64,000 nucleotides of DNA, taken from Atrina japonica (Eukaryota > Mollusca > Bivalvia > Pterioida > Pinnidae). The notes beneath the pieces were generated by a model that was given only the letters and a program-made list of their open reading frames with translations, had not been told where the DNA came from and searched no databases. The translations under genes and the position numbers were made by a program. This document shows positions 1 through 12,109 of the stretch, in pieces. The stretch is from positions 1-64,000 of the forward strand of contig BROG01000997.1 in NCBI GenBank assembly GCA_030159075.1. Direction: 5' to 3'. Every line of letters begins with the position of its first letter. Positions within the stretch are counted from its first letter, which is position 1.

Positions 1-113
1 GTAATTTTGCGTCAATATAATGTGATATTAACCCCATCCTACAAAATGTGCTTTGACTTGTTCACAATAAACAACTTAGCATAATATAACTGTGTTGATG
101 TTCCATCAACACG
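1..113. mobile_element. Right end of a TA-flanked TIR element (cut by window edge)
   Basis: These bases match the right-hand part of the TIR element at 29760..30398 almost base for base. The end reads CCATCAACACG followed by TA, against CCATCAACTCG then TA in the other copy. The rest of the element lies outside the window. The TA flank and short terminal inverted repeat suggest a non-autonomous Tc1/mariner-like element; that class is inferred. Confidence 0.7.
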
Positions 114-184
114 TAAAAACGCAGTCTAAAATCATCCGGAAACTTTCTTAATATGATAGGAGATTGCTGTTACAACCCTAATGA

Positions 185-1290
185 GTCCATAAAAAGGAAA
201 GAAAAAGCGGAAAAGGAAAATTAACAGTCAAAACACATGCAGTGAAAGTGAAAACAAAAAACGAGTGAAAAGACATCAGTTGGAAAATAACCAGCAGAGA
301 AAAACTAGTGTCCTGGATGGAAATGTCAAATCTACCTATAAACTCCAGAGTCCTAAAATGTCTATTGTCCAGCAGTCGACTTCACGGACCTACACATACA
401 CAGACACAGGTGATGAATAAGGGTCCAATGACGCCTATGGGCAACCAGCAGTCCTTAACTAATCAAGTACATTTATCGCACATAAGAGAGTGTCCACCCC
501 AATCGGAGTTAAGTAGTAAAATTGACAATCATACATTCAAGTTGGTTAGCATCTGTGATAAGTTGGGACAACTCGACACTATTCAGCAGAAATTAAAGAC
601 GGTAGAGGACAGTATTAGAATGTCTAAGGATGCTATTGAACAAATGAAATCTAAAATATCCAATGTAGAAATATCACCCATAAGTCTCAACTATAAATTC
701 ATAGAAAACAAAACGGAACTAAGGGAGCTAAAAGAATCAGTGAAGCAGATTAATGTTCTGACCAAATCTCTTAGCTGTGATGAACATGATATCCGAAACG
801 AAATTAATACCCTCGCTTGTGATTATAGCGACCTGAAAGAACGCCACCTAGACCTACAGTCAAGGAGCATGAGGGACAATTATCGTCTTTAATGGCATCC
901 AAGAGGTCCCCGATGAGAACACCGAAAATGTTCTGATAGATTTTCTGAAACAAGAGATGGAAATAGAAACTGATCCATCTAAGTTCCATATGATACACAA
1001 AATGGGGCGCGGTGGCAGTGGTAGACCGAAACATATCGTGGCTAAATTTGTCCTCTACAAGGAGAAAGAGGTGGTACGAAAAGCGGCAGCAACGAGACGA
1101 AAAAAAAATTATCCCAACTCCAAGCGCGCTTAACAACAAGGACTGAAAGCTGTTATGAGCGGCGACCATTTCTATATCAATAATAGACCATGACCCGCAT
1201 GGACCAGGCAATCATCCCCGGGATACCAGTGTTACCCAAGACAGTACACGCAGGACCATCAACAGTGGTACAGTCTGTCCCATATTAGGT
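185..1290 (+). pseudogene. LINE ORF1-like protein, frameshifted remnant
   Basis: This is a degenerate first ORF of a non-LTR retrotransposon. The open stretch at about 308..892 encodes a Lys/Glu-rich helical region with heptad-like leucines, typical of ORF1 coiled coils. It ends in the motif RSMRDN, which in this family precedes the RNA-binding RRM-like domain. The next segment continues in another frame from about 876 (IVFNGIQE, then HMIHKMGRG and IVAKFVLYKEKE) to a stop near 1131. At least two frame changes are therefore present. An N-terminal Lys/Arg-rich stretch can be read upstream from about 195 in yet another frame. ORF1p normally coats LINE RNA; this copy cannot make a full protein. 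Confidence 0.72.
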
Positions 1291-1483
1291 CATGAATTTC
1301 AAAATGAATTTCTAAAGCAACCAATCGTCAAAATAAATATATTTAACTGATATAATCAAAAAAAGAAAAAAGTTTATCCTTTATCTCTTCTATATACTTT
1401 TTTCTTTGTTTGGTCGCTTCAATTTTTTGAAAATACTCTTCCTACTGGAATCTCTTGTGTTATCCATGCGATATCATATGAGT

Positions 1484-1573
1484 GTCCTTTACTAATTTTT
1501 CATTTAGAAGAAATTAAAAATGAGTACAGGTACTCGTTTTTAATTTCTTCTTAATTAAAAATTAGTAAAGGAC
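1484..1573. repeat. Near-perfect 90-bp palindromic MITE (copy 1)
   Basis: The sequence folds back on itself with about 44-bp arms. It begins GTCCTTTACTAATTTTT and ends with the reverse complement. The flanks share ATGAGT on both sides, a possible 6-bp target duplication. A second copy lies at 58889..58994. Confidence 0.8.
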
Positions 1574-1637
1574 ATGAGTAATCATTAATATTCTCGCGCC
1601 TCTCTTGACAAGATTTATATGAAGGGGAATAACTCCC

Positions 1638-1711
<74 letters not shown>

Positions 1712-1724
1712 ATATATATATATT
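1638..1724. repeat. (AT)n microsatellite
   Basis: Nearly pure AT dinucleotide repeat with a few phase slips. Confidence 0.95.
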
Positions 1725-1739
1725 ATTGTCGTATGGAAT

Positions 1740-3370
1740 CAGTTTCTTAACAGATCAGTGAGCCAGGCTAAATCAGTATTACATTATGTAAAAATAATTT
1801 GAGTGCGTGCAAATATCTAGTACAAAACGGATTAATTTTTATTTGTCATGGACATGGATAGTTAATGGAGTATGTAAAGAATACCGCAACCTTAAATTTA
1901 AGTTGTATGTATCACCCATTTTACTTTAATCAGCCAAAACCAGCTGCAAAAACCAACGGACAAAAAATACTTTGGACAGACTATAGTAGATTCGACACAC
2001 GCCGATATAGGACCGTCGGGGAGAACCAAAGGAGTGTGAGTCAAATGGAAATTTTAGTTTTCACTCCAATTAAACACATGACAATACAACTGATTTACCC
2101 TCTCGTATAATAATAACTTGAATATCGTTTGTCTTCAAGGCCCACTACCGGTCAAATTGAACTACATGAAATATCGTAAAAAGTTCTTCGATTTACAAAT
2201 TATACAATTTAAAGACGTACTAATCAAAACTAATGCACACATACACTGCAATTAGTCAGAAAATGATAAAAATAACATGATACAAACACCCCTAATTAGC
2301 GATCGCACGTGTACCGGTCACTGCTGTTACATCAATACGGAAATCAAGTCAAACATGAATGTACGTCAAATTGCGGAAAGTATTTCACCTAAAACTCAAT
2401 TATTCTTTTTTCTAAACAAAAGTATTGTATTTCTATACATATACTTTTACCACTTTCAAGTTAAATAGATAAAAACAAAAGAGAGTATTGATTTTCTCCG
2501 ACCAGTTTGAGTCTCCACGATTGAACAGAAGTCTTGAGATATTGAGGTTTCTTCGGTGGAAATTCAAAGAATGGTGGCAAATTATTAATTTTGTTTCAGC
2601 TTTATTTCCTTCCTCAAAACATTTCAACGCTCTATTTCTGTTCCTAAATGCACAGCACATTTTTTTATCGATTCTACCTCTCTTGTTTTGTTTACTTGCT
2701 ACCTGTATGGCAACGTGTTTAATTCTTTGTGGAAAGTTGGTAAACTCGGACCCATCTCAATTCGCGCCCATCTCAACTCGTATCCTCTTTGGCTAAGCCA
2801 TGCCTATGGTTGAAGTTTTTTCCACATAAAAATTGTCATAACTGCAAATTGAGTAGAATCATCTTCGGGATAATCAAGAGATTAATCCGCTTTTCACGTT
2901 TTGTGAATTTGATTATACATCTGTCAGCTAAGTACTTCTGGAGCCAATTAATTTCCACAGATAATTGTATGTCATTTCAATACCAAACGGCATTATGGTA
3001 ATTACTTTGTTAGTAAAAACATGTATACCTTCATAAATAATTCAACAATCAAACAGGCGATGGGCACGAATGATTTAATCGATGGACAAGAGTCAGCTAA
3101 ACATGGGTACGAGTCAACCAATTCACTTACCTACGAGTTGTGATGGATGCGAGATGACCATAACCCATATGTTAAACTTATTCATCTGAGGTTGCCTTGA
3201 ATATTACGCAACTCCGTTTCTATTTATTGTCGTTACCAGTAAAATCATTTTTGATCTTCAAACTCAAATTGCTAGAAAACAGTGAATCACTTACAAGCAT
3301 AATTAAAGGGAAGATGATAACTATATATAAGCATTTTGCAAAGTACATTATGATTTAAAACAAAATTAAC
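1740..3370. other. No recognisable gene
   Basis: AT-rich sequence with short ORFs (for example 2488..2796, 102 codons) that show no domain, splice signal or repeat I recognise. I treat them as chance reading frames. Confidence 0.5.
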
Positions 3371-3379
3371 AACCTTGCT

Positions 3380-3770
3380 GAGCGTACACCGCCGGTCATG
3401 GACCTTTAATGTATGCGGCTTAAAGGCAAAACTGCAATGCCCTGAATTTTTAGATTTTATAAGTAAATATGGAATTGTTTGTGTGGTTGATTCAAAAACA
3501 GACAGTACAGATATTTTAGACATCCCTGAGTTTGATTGTTACACTACACACAGACAGATACGTCTAGTTTTAAATCTGGTGGTATTGTTATAAGAAAATG
3601 AACACTGTTAAAAATATCAAAACTTTTCCGAAACGTACCTTATGTATTAGGGTTGTCTATTTTATTTCAATACCCAGCCAATAGATCTTGCGGAAAATTA
3701 AATTTGTTAGTGTAACTTATATCCCACCAGAAAGCACCAACAGTATTTGATGAAACTGAACTTTGATATA
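3380..3770 (+). pseudogene. LINE endonuclease (EEP) domain fragment
   Basis: The translation begins with NVCGLKAKLQCPEFLDFI and then KTDSTDILDIPEFDCY. This is the pattern of the apurinic-like endonuclease at the start of LINE ORF2: a catalytic-Asn segment followed by an acidic KTD segment (normally ETK or similar). The frame breaks near 3590; a weak continuation (VTYIPPEST) is readable near 3713..3741 in another frame. The intact domain nicks target DNA for target-primed reverse transcription. Only the first third is left, and no RT follows. Confidence 0.7.
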
Positions 3771-3774
3771 AGCG

Positions 3775-5060
3775 ATTAAATCAGTCTGGAGTATAAATAG
3801 CGGCCAATAAGAAAAATGGAGGAAATTTTAAATTTTCTTGACACTTTTCACTTCAGAGCATACTTTTTAATTCACACTAATAATTGTAACACAATCTAAC
3901 TGAAAGTTGTTGTGTTAGGAGAGTCAGACATGGGGCATATGTAGGTGTTGAAATTTCTGCATAAAATGATCTGTAGATGAAGTATTTTCAAACATAAAAA
4001 CTGAAGTGAGCAAAATTTCAAACTTCTCTTTGTTTGATTGACAGGTAGGGTTGTAAGATTTTGTGTTTACATTTACACAGAAATTCTTATATCCATGGAT
4101 GCATGCATATAGCCAAATCTTACTTCAGAATGAAAGTTGTTGCAATCCTGAATAATATACTCTATTATCACATTATTTATTTGCTAATTACAAATAAAGT
4201 GAAATAAAATTACACACAAAGTACATTTTCATGTTCCGAACGGAGCGAGGTGCGAAAATTTTGAGAAATTTGTTTTTAAATTTCGAGAAAAATTAAAGGT
4301 TTCACACCTATTTTATGAACTTAAGGGGCACGCTCTCCCTGGTCATTGCTAGATCCTAGATCATTTATAGATGCAGAATTTCACCCTATCATAAATTTTA
4401 GCAAATGGGAAACAACTTATATTATTCCGTATACAAAACTCGGAAAGATAGCGTAGCCTTCGTATTACTTATTAGATACCGTCAAAATGACAATTATAGG
4501 CAATTTCATTACTTGGGTATTTGTAAGCCCGGCTTTAAGTACTTTCAGTACATAGATTATGACTGCCGGGCAGTAGATATTCATTGAAATGTTGACAGGA
4601 ACTCAACTGGAATGTTTTTGTAGGTTTTGACGTTGGTTTTCCTAAAGTGATTCAATGTCACTGTTCCCATGGACGTGACGTTTGAGATAGACAGACCTTG
4701 ATTTATTGTCCTGATCTAAACCCCTGTGCATTTGGCGATAATGTGTTGTTGGATCCCCATTTGTGGTCCCGCTGATTATGATGAGTTCGTCGTCAATAAA
4801 CAGCTTGTTGTATACAAGGACTGCTTTTCATTCTTGTTTTGTTGTTTTGCAGTAGGGCTATAGTTGTTGTTTCCTCCTATCATTGATCTTTTTAGGATAT
4901 CTTTCATTTACCCAATATCTGTTATAGTTCAAGCCTATCACTTTCACCGCTGCACTTTTCCAGATAATTTATCCAAAATGGATTTTCTCTAGACAATGTA
5001 AATCAGTTTGCTTTTCTCTCAGCAATTCAATCTCTGTCATAACGTTGTCTTTAAAACTTT
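3775..5060. other. No recognisable gene
   Basis: No supported coding region, RNA or clear repeat seen. The 60-codon ORF at 4405..4587 has no recognisable features. Confidence 0.5.
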
Positions 5061-5067
5061 CAAAATA

Positions 5068-5338
5068 CTGTATTCGACCCATTAAGCGCCTATGTTCGTA
5101 TAGCGCTCCCCCTTTTTACATACCATCGAGAATCTTTCTAGCTGATTGACAAGGAGATATTGACCTGAAAAACCAAATTAACTTACAGTTTATCCGCAGT
5201 CCCCCAGCAACAGAATTATGTTTATATGTGTCCTCGGTAAGAACTACACCAACTTTACCACTGTGCCTTATAAAAATTTAATCCGATCCCTTTTCCTGAT
5301 TTCTGTAGCGCTCTGGGCGCTTAATGGGTCGAATACGG
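5068..5338. mobile_element. 271-bp MITE with ~22-bp TIRs and TA flanks
   Basis: The left end CTGTATTCGACCCATTAAGC and the right end GCTTAATGGGTCGAATACGG are inverted repeats with one mismatch. Both ends abut TA (5066..5067 and 5339..5340), as expected for Tc1/mariner-type target duplication. There is no transposase inside, so it is non-autonomous. Confidence 0.85.
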
Positions 5339-5344
5339 TACCTC

Positions 5345-6130
5345 GATTTTTTTTCTGACTTTTCTCAGTTTTCGAACGTAAATGTATACGGTTATGCACT
5401 ATCGATGTATAATTATAGAAGTAATTTTCTGCTACACGATGAATTAAAATAACACAAATATAAGGTTTGTTGCAATAAACATTTATCGACAAGCCATGAA
5501 AATTAAATTATGCCCTTCAATTTATTTGGTGATACCGACCACGACATTTAATCGGGACATGCTAATTGTTGACTTTTGTTTTCGTATGTATTAAACAAAA
5601 TTATCTGGGTTTGTATTTCTTTTTTATTATAGACATCTTTATAAAGTATCGGTCTTTTTTCATATATTTTTAGTGCTGACATAGAAAAAAAATACTATTT
5701 CAGGTGAAAATACTTTATAAACATGGACATAAATATAGGGTCTATATTTTTGCGAAGTTTCCTTATTGTGTAATTTGGTTTTTATATACTGTACAATCTG
5801 TGGGTTACATGACTACGTGTTTTGGAACTTCTTTATAGACGCTGATAGAGATTGTTCAGCTCTGTGTCATAGATTGAAATAAGGTACGAAGACAAGTAAT
5901 CAGTACATACAAAAACCGGAACGGATCGGAACTGTCCGGAATTATTGACTTGCGATCAATTTCAACAACAAAAAATAAATTTACGGTCCAAACAAGGATC
6001 GGTTTCAGGGAGCTGCACTGTATGAAATTTCTACACGTAAGCTTGTATCGTACCCGTACTTCCCCGCAGTAACACTTTAAACCGAAGGAGAGTGTCCGAT
6101 CATATACATACGTGTGTTTTTGTATTGAAT
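5345..6130. other. No recognisable gene
   Basis: AT-rich with no supported gene. The minus-strand ORF at 5856..6134 has no recognised domain. Confidence 0.5.
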
Positions 6131-6134
6131 ACAT

Positions 6135-6235
6135 TTTCGAAACTTTCCCAGCTTCAAAGACTCTTGAGTTTCTGATCAGTTTAGATCATGTCGAGCGACA
6201 CAACTTCTACTGTCCAACTTCACAGCGGGGTGCAA
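6135..6235. repeat. Diverged fragment of the 29760..30398 TIR-element family
   Basis: This stretch is similar to about 30061..30170 inside the TIR element: a shared run around TTCCC, then CTTCAAAG, GAGTTTCT and ATCAGTT, through to TGTCCAAC and CACAG. It is probably a decayed partial copy. Confidence 0.5.
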
Positions 6236-6294
6236 GGTAATGATTCAAAATATCTACAGAATTATATTACGCAATTATTTTTACCAAAAAAATG

Positions 6295-6346
6295 CATGTT
6301 CCCACTTTTTGGTAAAATTCCCGGTAAATAAAAAAGTGGGAACATG
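6295..6346. repeat. Small hairpin, 16-bp arms
   Basis: CATGTTCCCACTTTTT is matched by its reverse complement at the right end with a 20-base spacer. It may be a short foldback element. Confidence 0.7.
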
Positions 6347-6910
6347 GTACTCCTACTGAAAATGTAATTTGACATTGTCGCAGTAGAGGCTCCACGATCA
6401 AATAACCAGTGTACCATCAATTCCTAAAAATGATTGAGTATAATAGTAGCCTACTTAATAAGCACCAAATTGTGTTACATGTGCTTTTACATATCCGTAT
6501 ATACATGTATATATATTCGGTAGGGTGAAATACATTGTATTTGACGATTAAAATAAATTCAGATATCAAAGATTAATTTTGAACGAATACTTTATAATAA
6601 AAAAAATTGTTAAATTATATAAAAATATTTTTATTCACATTCACATCTAGTCGTTATGATTATATTGTGATATCTACATACTGTCTTTTTTATTTATGTT
6701 ACTACACATTGTATCACTGCTACTTTCGTTTTCAAATTCTTTCTTCTCCGAATGTATGGAGGTAATCTTTAACCGACCATTAGCTTTCCTCGATGATTCG
6801 TTCCCACTTTTCTGTAAAACCTAAAAATTCAAATTTTGTAATTAATGAAACATATCTTTAAAGTATCAAGAAAGGCAAAGTAACACAAAAATGTATTTTG
6901 TTCAACTCAC

Positions 6911-7020
6911 GTTATGTTAGTGTCATTTTCTTACTTTTAAATTGAAGATCAATTCAAAAGTGAGCACAAGACTACTAGTAGATCTTCAATTTAAAAGTAA
7001 GCAAATGACAGTAGTATAAC
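6911..7020. repeat. 110-bp foldback element with ~40-bp arms
   Basis: The arm at 6911..6950 pairs with 6981..7020 with only a few mismatches, across a 30-base loop. It codes for nothing and looks like a MITE hairpin. Confidence 0.75.
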
Positions 7021-7504
7021 ATGGTATTCAGTTTCTAATCTTCATTTTGTTTAAATCTTAATCTCATCAAAAGCTAAGACTTTTGCTAGCGTGTCTTCCA
7101 CACAGGAATCGTTTAAAAGTTGTATACATTTTGTACTTGTGTACAATGACGTTAAAATGTTATATGGTAAATTAAGTGATAACTAGTCAAACAATTACTG
7201 AGAATAAGATATAACAATTATAAAATTTCGAGTCGGTAAAATGGGTAGGGAAATATGGCTGCCTTTTTTGTAATGTAATGGTTGTATGAAATTACTACAG
7301 AGGAAATCATATGGAGATTTAATAGATTTTCATGCATCTGAAATATGAAAACCGTGTAACTCGAAAAACCGGATGAAATAGACAGACACGGGTCAAGCCA
7401 AACGTTTTCTCAGCTGTTAAGGGGAGATTACCCGAATAACATACTGACAATAGATGAATAAATGCAATTAAGGAGAGTAATTCACACAGTGAAGTTTTTG
7501 AATT

Positions 7505-7738
7505 TTGAATGTTGTTTTACGCCACACTCAACATTTTTTCAGTTATATGGTGGCGATCAGTTTTTAAAGTTGGAGGAGATAACCCTTCCCGAGAAGAGAC
7601 TACTGGCCTTCCGCAAGTAAACTTTCCAACTTATTCACAAAATTTAGCTTAGGTTCCAGCGGGACTGGAACCTGCGCTGACAAGAAGTGAGAAATGATTT
7701 AAAGCGCAATGCTATAACCACCCGGCCACAGAGGCCCC
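7505..7738 (-). mobile_element. tRNA-derived SINE
   Basis: On the minus strand the tRNA-like head starts at 7738 (GGGGCCTCTGTGGCCGGGTG). It has an A-box-like GTGGCCGGGTGGTTA and a B-box-like GGTTCCAGTCC. After the head come a central domain and a tail near 7515..7545 that resembles the tail of the SINE at 45812..46092. It would be transcribed by RNA polymerase III if active. It lies just downstream of the Barx stop codon, on the same strand. Confidence 0.72.
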
Positions 7739-7946
7739 ACTGTGAGGTATACTGCACTAAATATGGAGAGCCTATTTAAAGAATAAGGGAAATGTGTCCT
7801 GCACAAAGCAAAACAACACTAATATCCCGAAGGAACCCTTGGGGACTATTAACTGCTCCTTACTATATATACCATTTTATATGTATATTATTCCGATGTT
7901 TTCATCAACGTATATTATGCTATATATAACTTAATATTACTAACAT

Positions 7947-8272
7947 TTATGAATTATAACCTTTTACCATTTTCTTCCATTTCATTCGGCGGTTCTGATA
8001 CCATGTTTTAACTTGAACTTGGCTAAGTCCCAGGGACTCCGCTAACTCAAATCTATCTGGAGTAGACAAATATTTCTGTGCCTCGAATCGTTTTTCAAGC
8101 CCCATTAGCTGTAGTTCAGTGAATACAGTCCGACTTCTTCGACACTTCTTCGCCTTCGATAATCCATTTGAATCGTGTGGTGATCGAGATCGAATATAGA
8201 CCGGAAGCGGAATTGGTATAGCGCTTGGACAGTTTTCTCGGAAATCCACCAGAGCATCAATAGAAATACCAG
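7947..8272 (-). CDS. Barx: Barx-type homeobox protein, homeodomain (last) exon
   Basis: This exon encodes the homeodomain of a BarX-class transcription factor, a nuclear DNA-binding protein. The homeodomain lies at about 8144..7965 (residues 132-191 of the predicted protein). It contains [20 protein letters not shown], the KYLSTPDR loop, and the recognition helix with [11 protein letters not shown] (Trp48, Gln50, Asn51, Arg53 present). [14 protein letters not shown] and STPDR with SLGLSQ point to Barx rather than BarH or NK genes. A splice acceptor (TTTAACAG) ends at 8273. The exon opens with two bases of a split codon (phase 1), which fits the phase 1 donor of exon 1 at 38129. The stop TAA is only five residues after the homeodomain, so this Barx lacks the longer C-terminal tail known in vertebrates. 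Family assignment is strong; the exon pairing is inferred from phase, strand and motif logic. Confidence 0.92.
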
Positions 8273-8647
8273 CTGTTAAAAGAATGAATGAGATATTTAA
8301 AATTGAATGCTTTTAAATTTTGGTTTGTTGTAATTAAAAGACAAGACAACAATTGTTGGGAAAATATATAGGCCTACTTTTTACTTCTGTATCATTGAAT
8401 TTCGTAAATAAATAGAATTTAATCTTGATTACACTATGTCAGTCGGAGGATTTCTATAGTGATGGACGAAAAATCAGTATAAAACTCAAAGAGACACTTT
8501 ATTTGAGTGATGTTTAAGTCTTATGGTTCTCTTCATAATATACTTTTTTTTCGAGTTCCATTTCGTCACGGTTCGTCCAAATAATTTACAATTTCAAAGC
8601 AGAAAGTAGGGAAATAGCATTTGCGCTTTCGCTTGTATTCAGATCTT

Positions 8648-8687
8648 CAGGTGCTTTCAAAATGAGTACTCATTTTGAATGCACCTG
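8648..8687. repeat. 40-bp palindrome
   Basis: Starts CAGGTGCTTTCAAAATGAGT and continues as the near-perfect reverse complement, with its axis at AGTACT. Confidence 0.75.
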
Positions 8688-8904
8688 GTGTAAAAGAATG
8701 TGAAATTCTAGCTATACTTAGCTGAATAAACGTAATTTTTGTTTCCTTGAATTTTTAACTTTCCATGAAAATTATATCATCATTCCTGACATTCACTTGC
8801 TGGAAACCCTAAATACACTCTCACCAATATACTTATGTATTTGAGTTACTAGAAAATCATAAATCAGTTCTGACATCAGTTGTATTACAGACGCAGAGCG
8901 TCTT

Positions 8905-9060
8905 CAGGTTGTTCAGTATACATATACAAATCTGGTGAATATAGCACAAACACGGACATCTGGAAATCCACAGGTGAATTCAGGTTCCATGGAAGAGTAA
9001 GCATCCCCCGCCGTGAGTCCATAGTCAAATTCAATTCTAATCGGTGAGAACGAAAACCCT
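8905..9060 (-). mobile_element. 5'-truncated Penelope-like 3' tail (copy 1)
   Basis: Shares with the other copies the block that reads, on the minus strand, CCGTGTTTGTG..., GGATGCTTACTC, TCCATGG and ACTCACGGCGGG. It lacks coding sequence. The same block follows the RT ORF at 12119, which ties it to that element. Confidence 0.7.
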
Positions 9061-9484
9061 GCCCTCTATATATGAAATGTTCATATGTTGATTATACCTT
9101 GACATATAGGATAAATTGTGAGATATAAACACAATTTGCTGTCTTTTCTAAGAACATGACTTTATTTCATAATAAATGGGGAAAATTGACTCTTTTACTC
9201 CAATATTAACTGAATACAGTGTAAAATAAGAACACTGATCCATTTTCAAATAGAAATGGATGATTTAAGTACTACATAAACAAATCTTGATTAGATGAAA
9301 CCTTTAGGTCTGTTGTCCAACATACAGTGCATTATAATGAATCGTACAAATGTACATTGGTAAGCGATACCTATTTCTAATTCATTCTTCCTCATACTCA
9401 TTAGCTAGGCGAAGATGTGGACGATAAAGCAAAACTCTGGTGAAATACTTAAAAAGATGTAAAAAGAAAGTCTTATTGTGTCCA

Positions 9485-10850
9485 ACGTATACAATCGTGA
9501 GCCAGTTCTACTTATGTATTATGTATACAATCGTGAGCCAGTTCTACTTGTGCAAGTAAAGTGAGCCAGTTTATTGTGTATTATGTATCGTGAGCTAACT
9601 TGTGTATTATGTATACAATCGTACAATACGCATTATGATACAATCAGTCTACTACAATTGTGTATTATGTATACAGCCATCTTGTGTTAGTATACAATCG
9701 TAGTTCTACTTGTGTATTATGTATACAATCGTGAGCTAGTTCTACTTGTGTATTATGTATACAGTCGTGAGCCAATTCTACTTGTGCATTATGTATACAA
9801 TCGTGAGCCAATTCTACTTGTGTGGTATGTATACAATCGTGAGTCAATTCTACTTGTGTACAATACGTGAGCCAGTTGCGTAGTATGTATACAATCGTGC
9901 CAGTTCTAGTATGTATACAATCGTGAGTCAATTCCAGTCGTGAGCCAGTTCTACTTGTGTATTATGTATACAATCGTGAGCAAGTTCTACTTGTGTATTA
10001 TGTATACAATCGTGAGCCAGTTCTACTTGTGTATTATGTATACAATCGTGAGCCAATTCTACTTGTGTATTATGTATACAATCGTGAGTCAATTCTACTT
10101 GTGTAGTACGTATACAATCGTGAGCTAGTTCTACTTGTGTATTATGTATACAATCGTGAGCCAATTCTACTTGTGCATTATGTATACAATCGTGAGTCAA
10201 TTCTATGTATGTATACAATCGTCAATCGTATGAGTCGTGAGCCATTCTACTTGTGCATTTGTATACAATCGTGAATACGTATACAATCGTGAGCCAATTC
10301 TACTTGTGTAGTATGTATATACAATCGTGTATTATGTATACAGTTGAGCCAATTCTACTTGTGTAGTATACGTATACTTGTGTGGTATGTATATCAATCG
10401 TGAGTCAATTTACTACTTGTGTGAGCCATACGTATACAATCGTGAGCCAGTTTCTACTTGTGAGTATGTATACAATCGCTGAGTATTACAATACAATCGT
10501 GAGCCAATTCTACTTGTGTATTATGTACAATCGTGAGCCAATTCTATAGTACGTATACAATCATGAGCCCACTTGTGTAGTACGTATACAATTCAACTTG
10601 TGTAATACAATCGTAGTCAATTCTACTATTATAATACAATCGTATTGTACTAATTCGTAAAGTACTAATATACAATCGTGAGCCAATTCTACTTGTGTAG
10701 TATGTATACAATCGTGAGCCAATTCTACTTGTGTAGTATGTATACAATCGTGAGCCAATTCTACTTGTGTAGTACGTATACAATCAATCGTGAGTCAATT
10801 CTACTTGTGTAATACGTATACAATCGTGAGCCAATTCAGTATGGAGACGT
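9485..10850. repeat. 36-bp minisatellite array
   Basis: About 35-40 copies of a unit containing GTATACAATCGTGAGCCAAT, TCTACTTGTGTA and TTAT. The middle copies are regular; the copies at about 10230..10660 are truncated or rearranged. Because the unit is a multiple of three, long repetitive ORFs occur on both strands; these are artefacts. Confidence 0.95.
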
Positions 10851-11060
10851 CACCAATCATGCCTTGTGTAATATATAATATACTATTATAAGATTATTGT
10901 ACTAATTCAAAGTACTAATATATACGTTTGAAATAATAGTTAATCAAAGTTTGGCCTATTTTCCGGCAGGCTTAAGATTCCGGCATTGATCAGTGAGGGT
11001 TCTTTAACGTGCCGACACCTACTGTGCCACGGAACCTCGATATTTCAAGACAAATGGTAC
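10840..11060 (-). mobile_element. Degenerate SINE tail fragment
   Basis: Contains TATGGAGACGTCACCAA near 10842 and GTGAGGGTTCTTTAACGTGC with GACACCTACTGTG near 10995..11030. These are the same blocks as the SINE at 45812..46092, but they are broken up, and the tRNA head is missing. Confidence 0.6.
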
Positions 11061-12000
11061 AACACAGTCCACGTAACGGATGTCTCCGTCGTCATAGAGC
11101 AATTGAGTAGCATTCATTTGACATAAGAATAAAGCATGTATAGGGAAATACATCCTTTTAATGAAATTTTGAAACTACATTTGGCGATAGACGTTTTCTC
11201 ATGCGGTCTCAATCTAATAGTGTTGACTCAAATACTGATGTCTTTCTGAAGTCTTTTGATACACTTGCTCATTCGTAAATGATGGATCATAAGGATGTAA
11301 GGGATAAAAGTTAGAAGAACAAATGGTTCAGCCGTGCCAAAGATCCATGAAACTCGTAGACGGTCTAAGAGTATTCATGATATTCATCAACATGATGAGA
11401 TCCAACTTTTACTTTATCTCCATAACGAGCATGTCTAATCGTTTCAAACTCAACCAGCGTAATACTAGGGTTGAATACTATCGCACAACCATAACTGTTT
11501 GCATGTCATTTCAACTTTCAAACGTCATTTTTGTAACTCCATACTGTCACGAGATTTGTCAGTCATTCGTTGATAAAAGTCTTTAGGCGAATTTAGTGAC
11601 AGAATACCGTTTTTGGTTTCAAAGTAGTTTTGTTAGGTTTGAAGTTTATATGCAGTAGGTGTCAGGTTTGCATTTCAAAATACATTAGAACTTGCTTTGT
11701 TCTTTTGCGTAAATAGGGTTGAGTGTATATTTTGTTTTTATTTTATTAAAGTATAGTATCAAAACGTATTGAAAAACAAAAGTATGTCAGTATAAATTAT
11801 TCAACTGTCTCATTAATTTGGCATCTTTGCCGCCATCTTTACCTGCGTGTGAACCACTGAAACCAAGACAGAAGATAGTTTGGTCAGTTTCCCCAAATGC
11901 ATTTAAATTGTTGTTGATAAATAAAACCCAAACTAGTTTCAAACCAGTTTCGTGCAATAAATAAAAGGTACCAAACTATTTTTAAACCAGAATCAGTTAA
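11061..12000. other. No recognisable gene
   Basis: The ORF at 11323..11586 has no domain I recognise. No clear repeat seen. Confidence 0.45.
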
Positions 12001-12109
12001 TGGATGATAAATTTACCCTTAGTTTTACAGAGTTTTCTATGTTTTTTTTTGTTTCTAAGCGGAGTGGTCTTCTTTAGTCCTGTAGTGCATAAAGAACAGG
12101 ATCGGAATT

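Noticed and set aside
5856..6134. 92-codon minus-strand ORF as a gene
   Set aside because: No domain, no splice sites, AT-rich background.
9665..10783. Several repetitive ORFs (VELAHDCIHN-type peptides)
   Set aside because: Products of a 36-bp minisatellite read in multiple frames; no start context or non-repetitive part.
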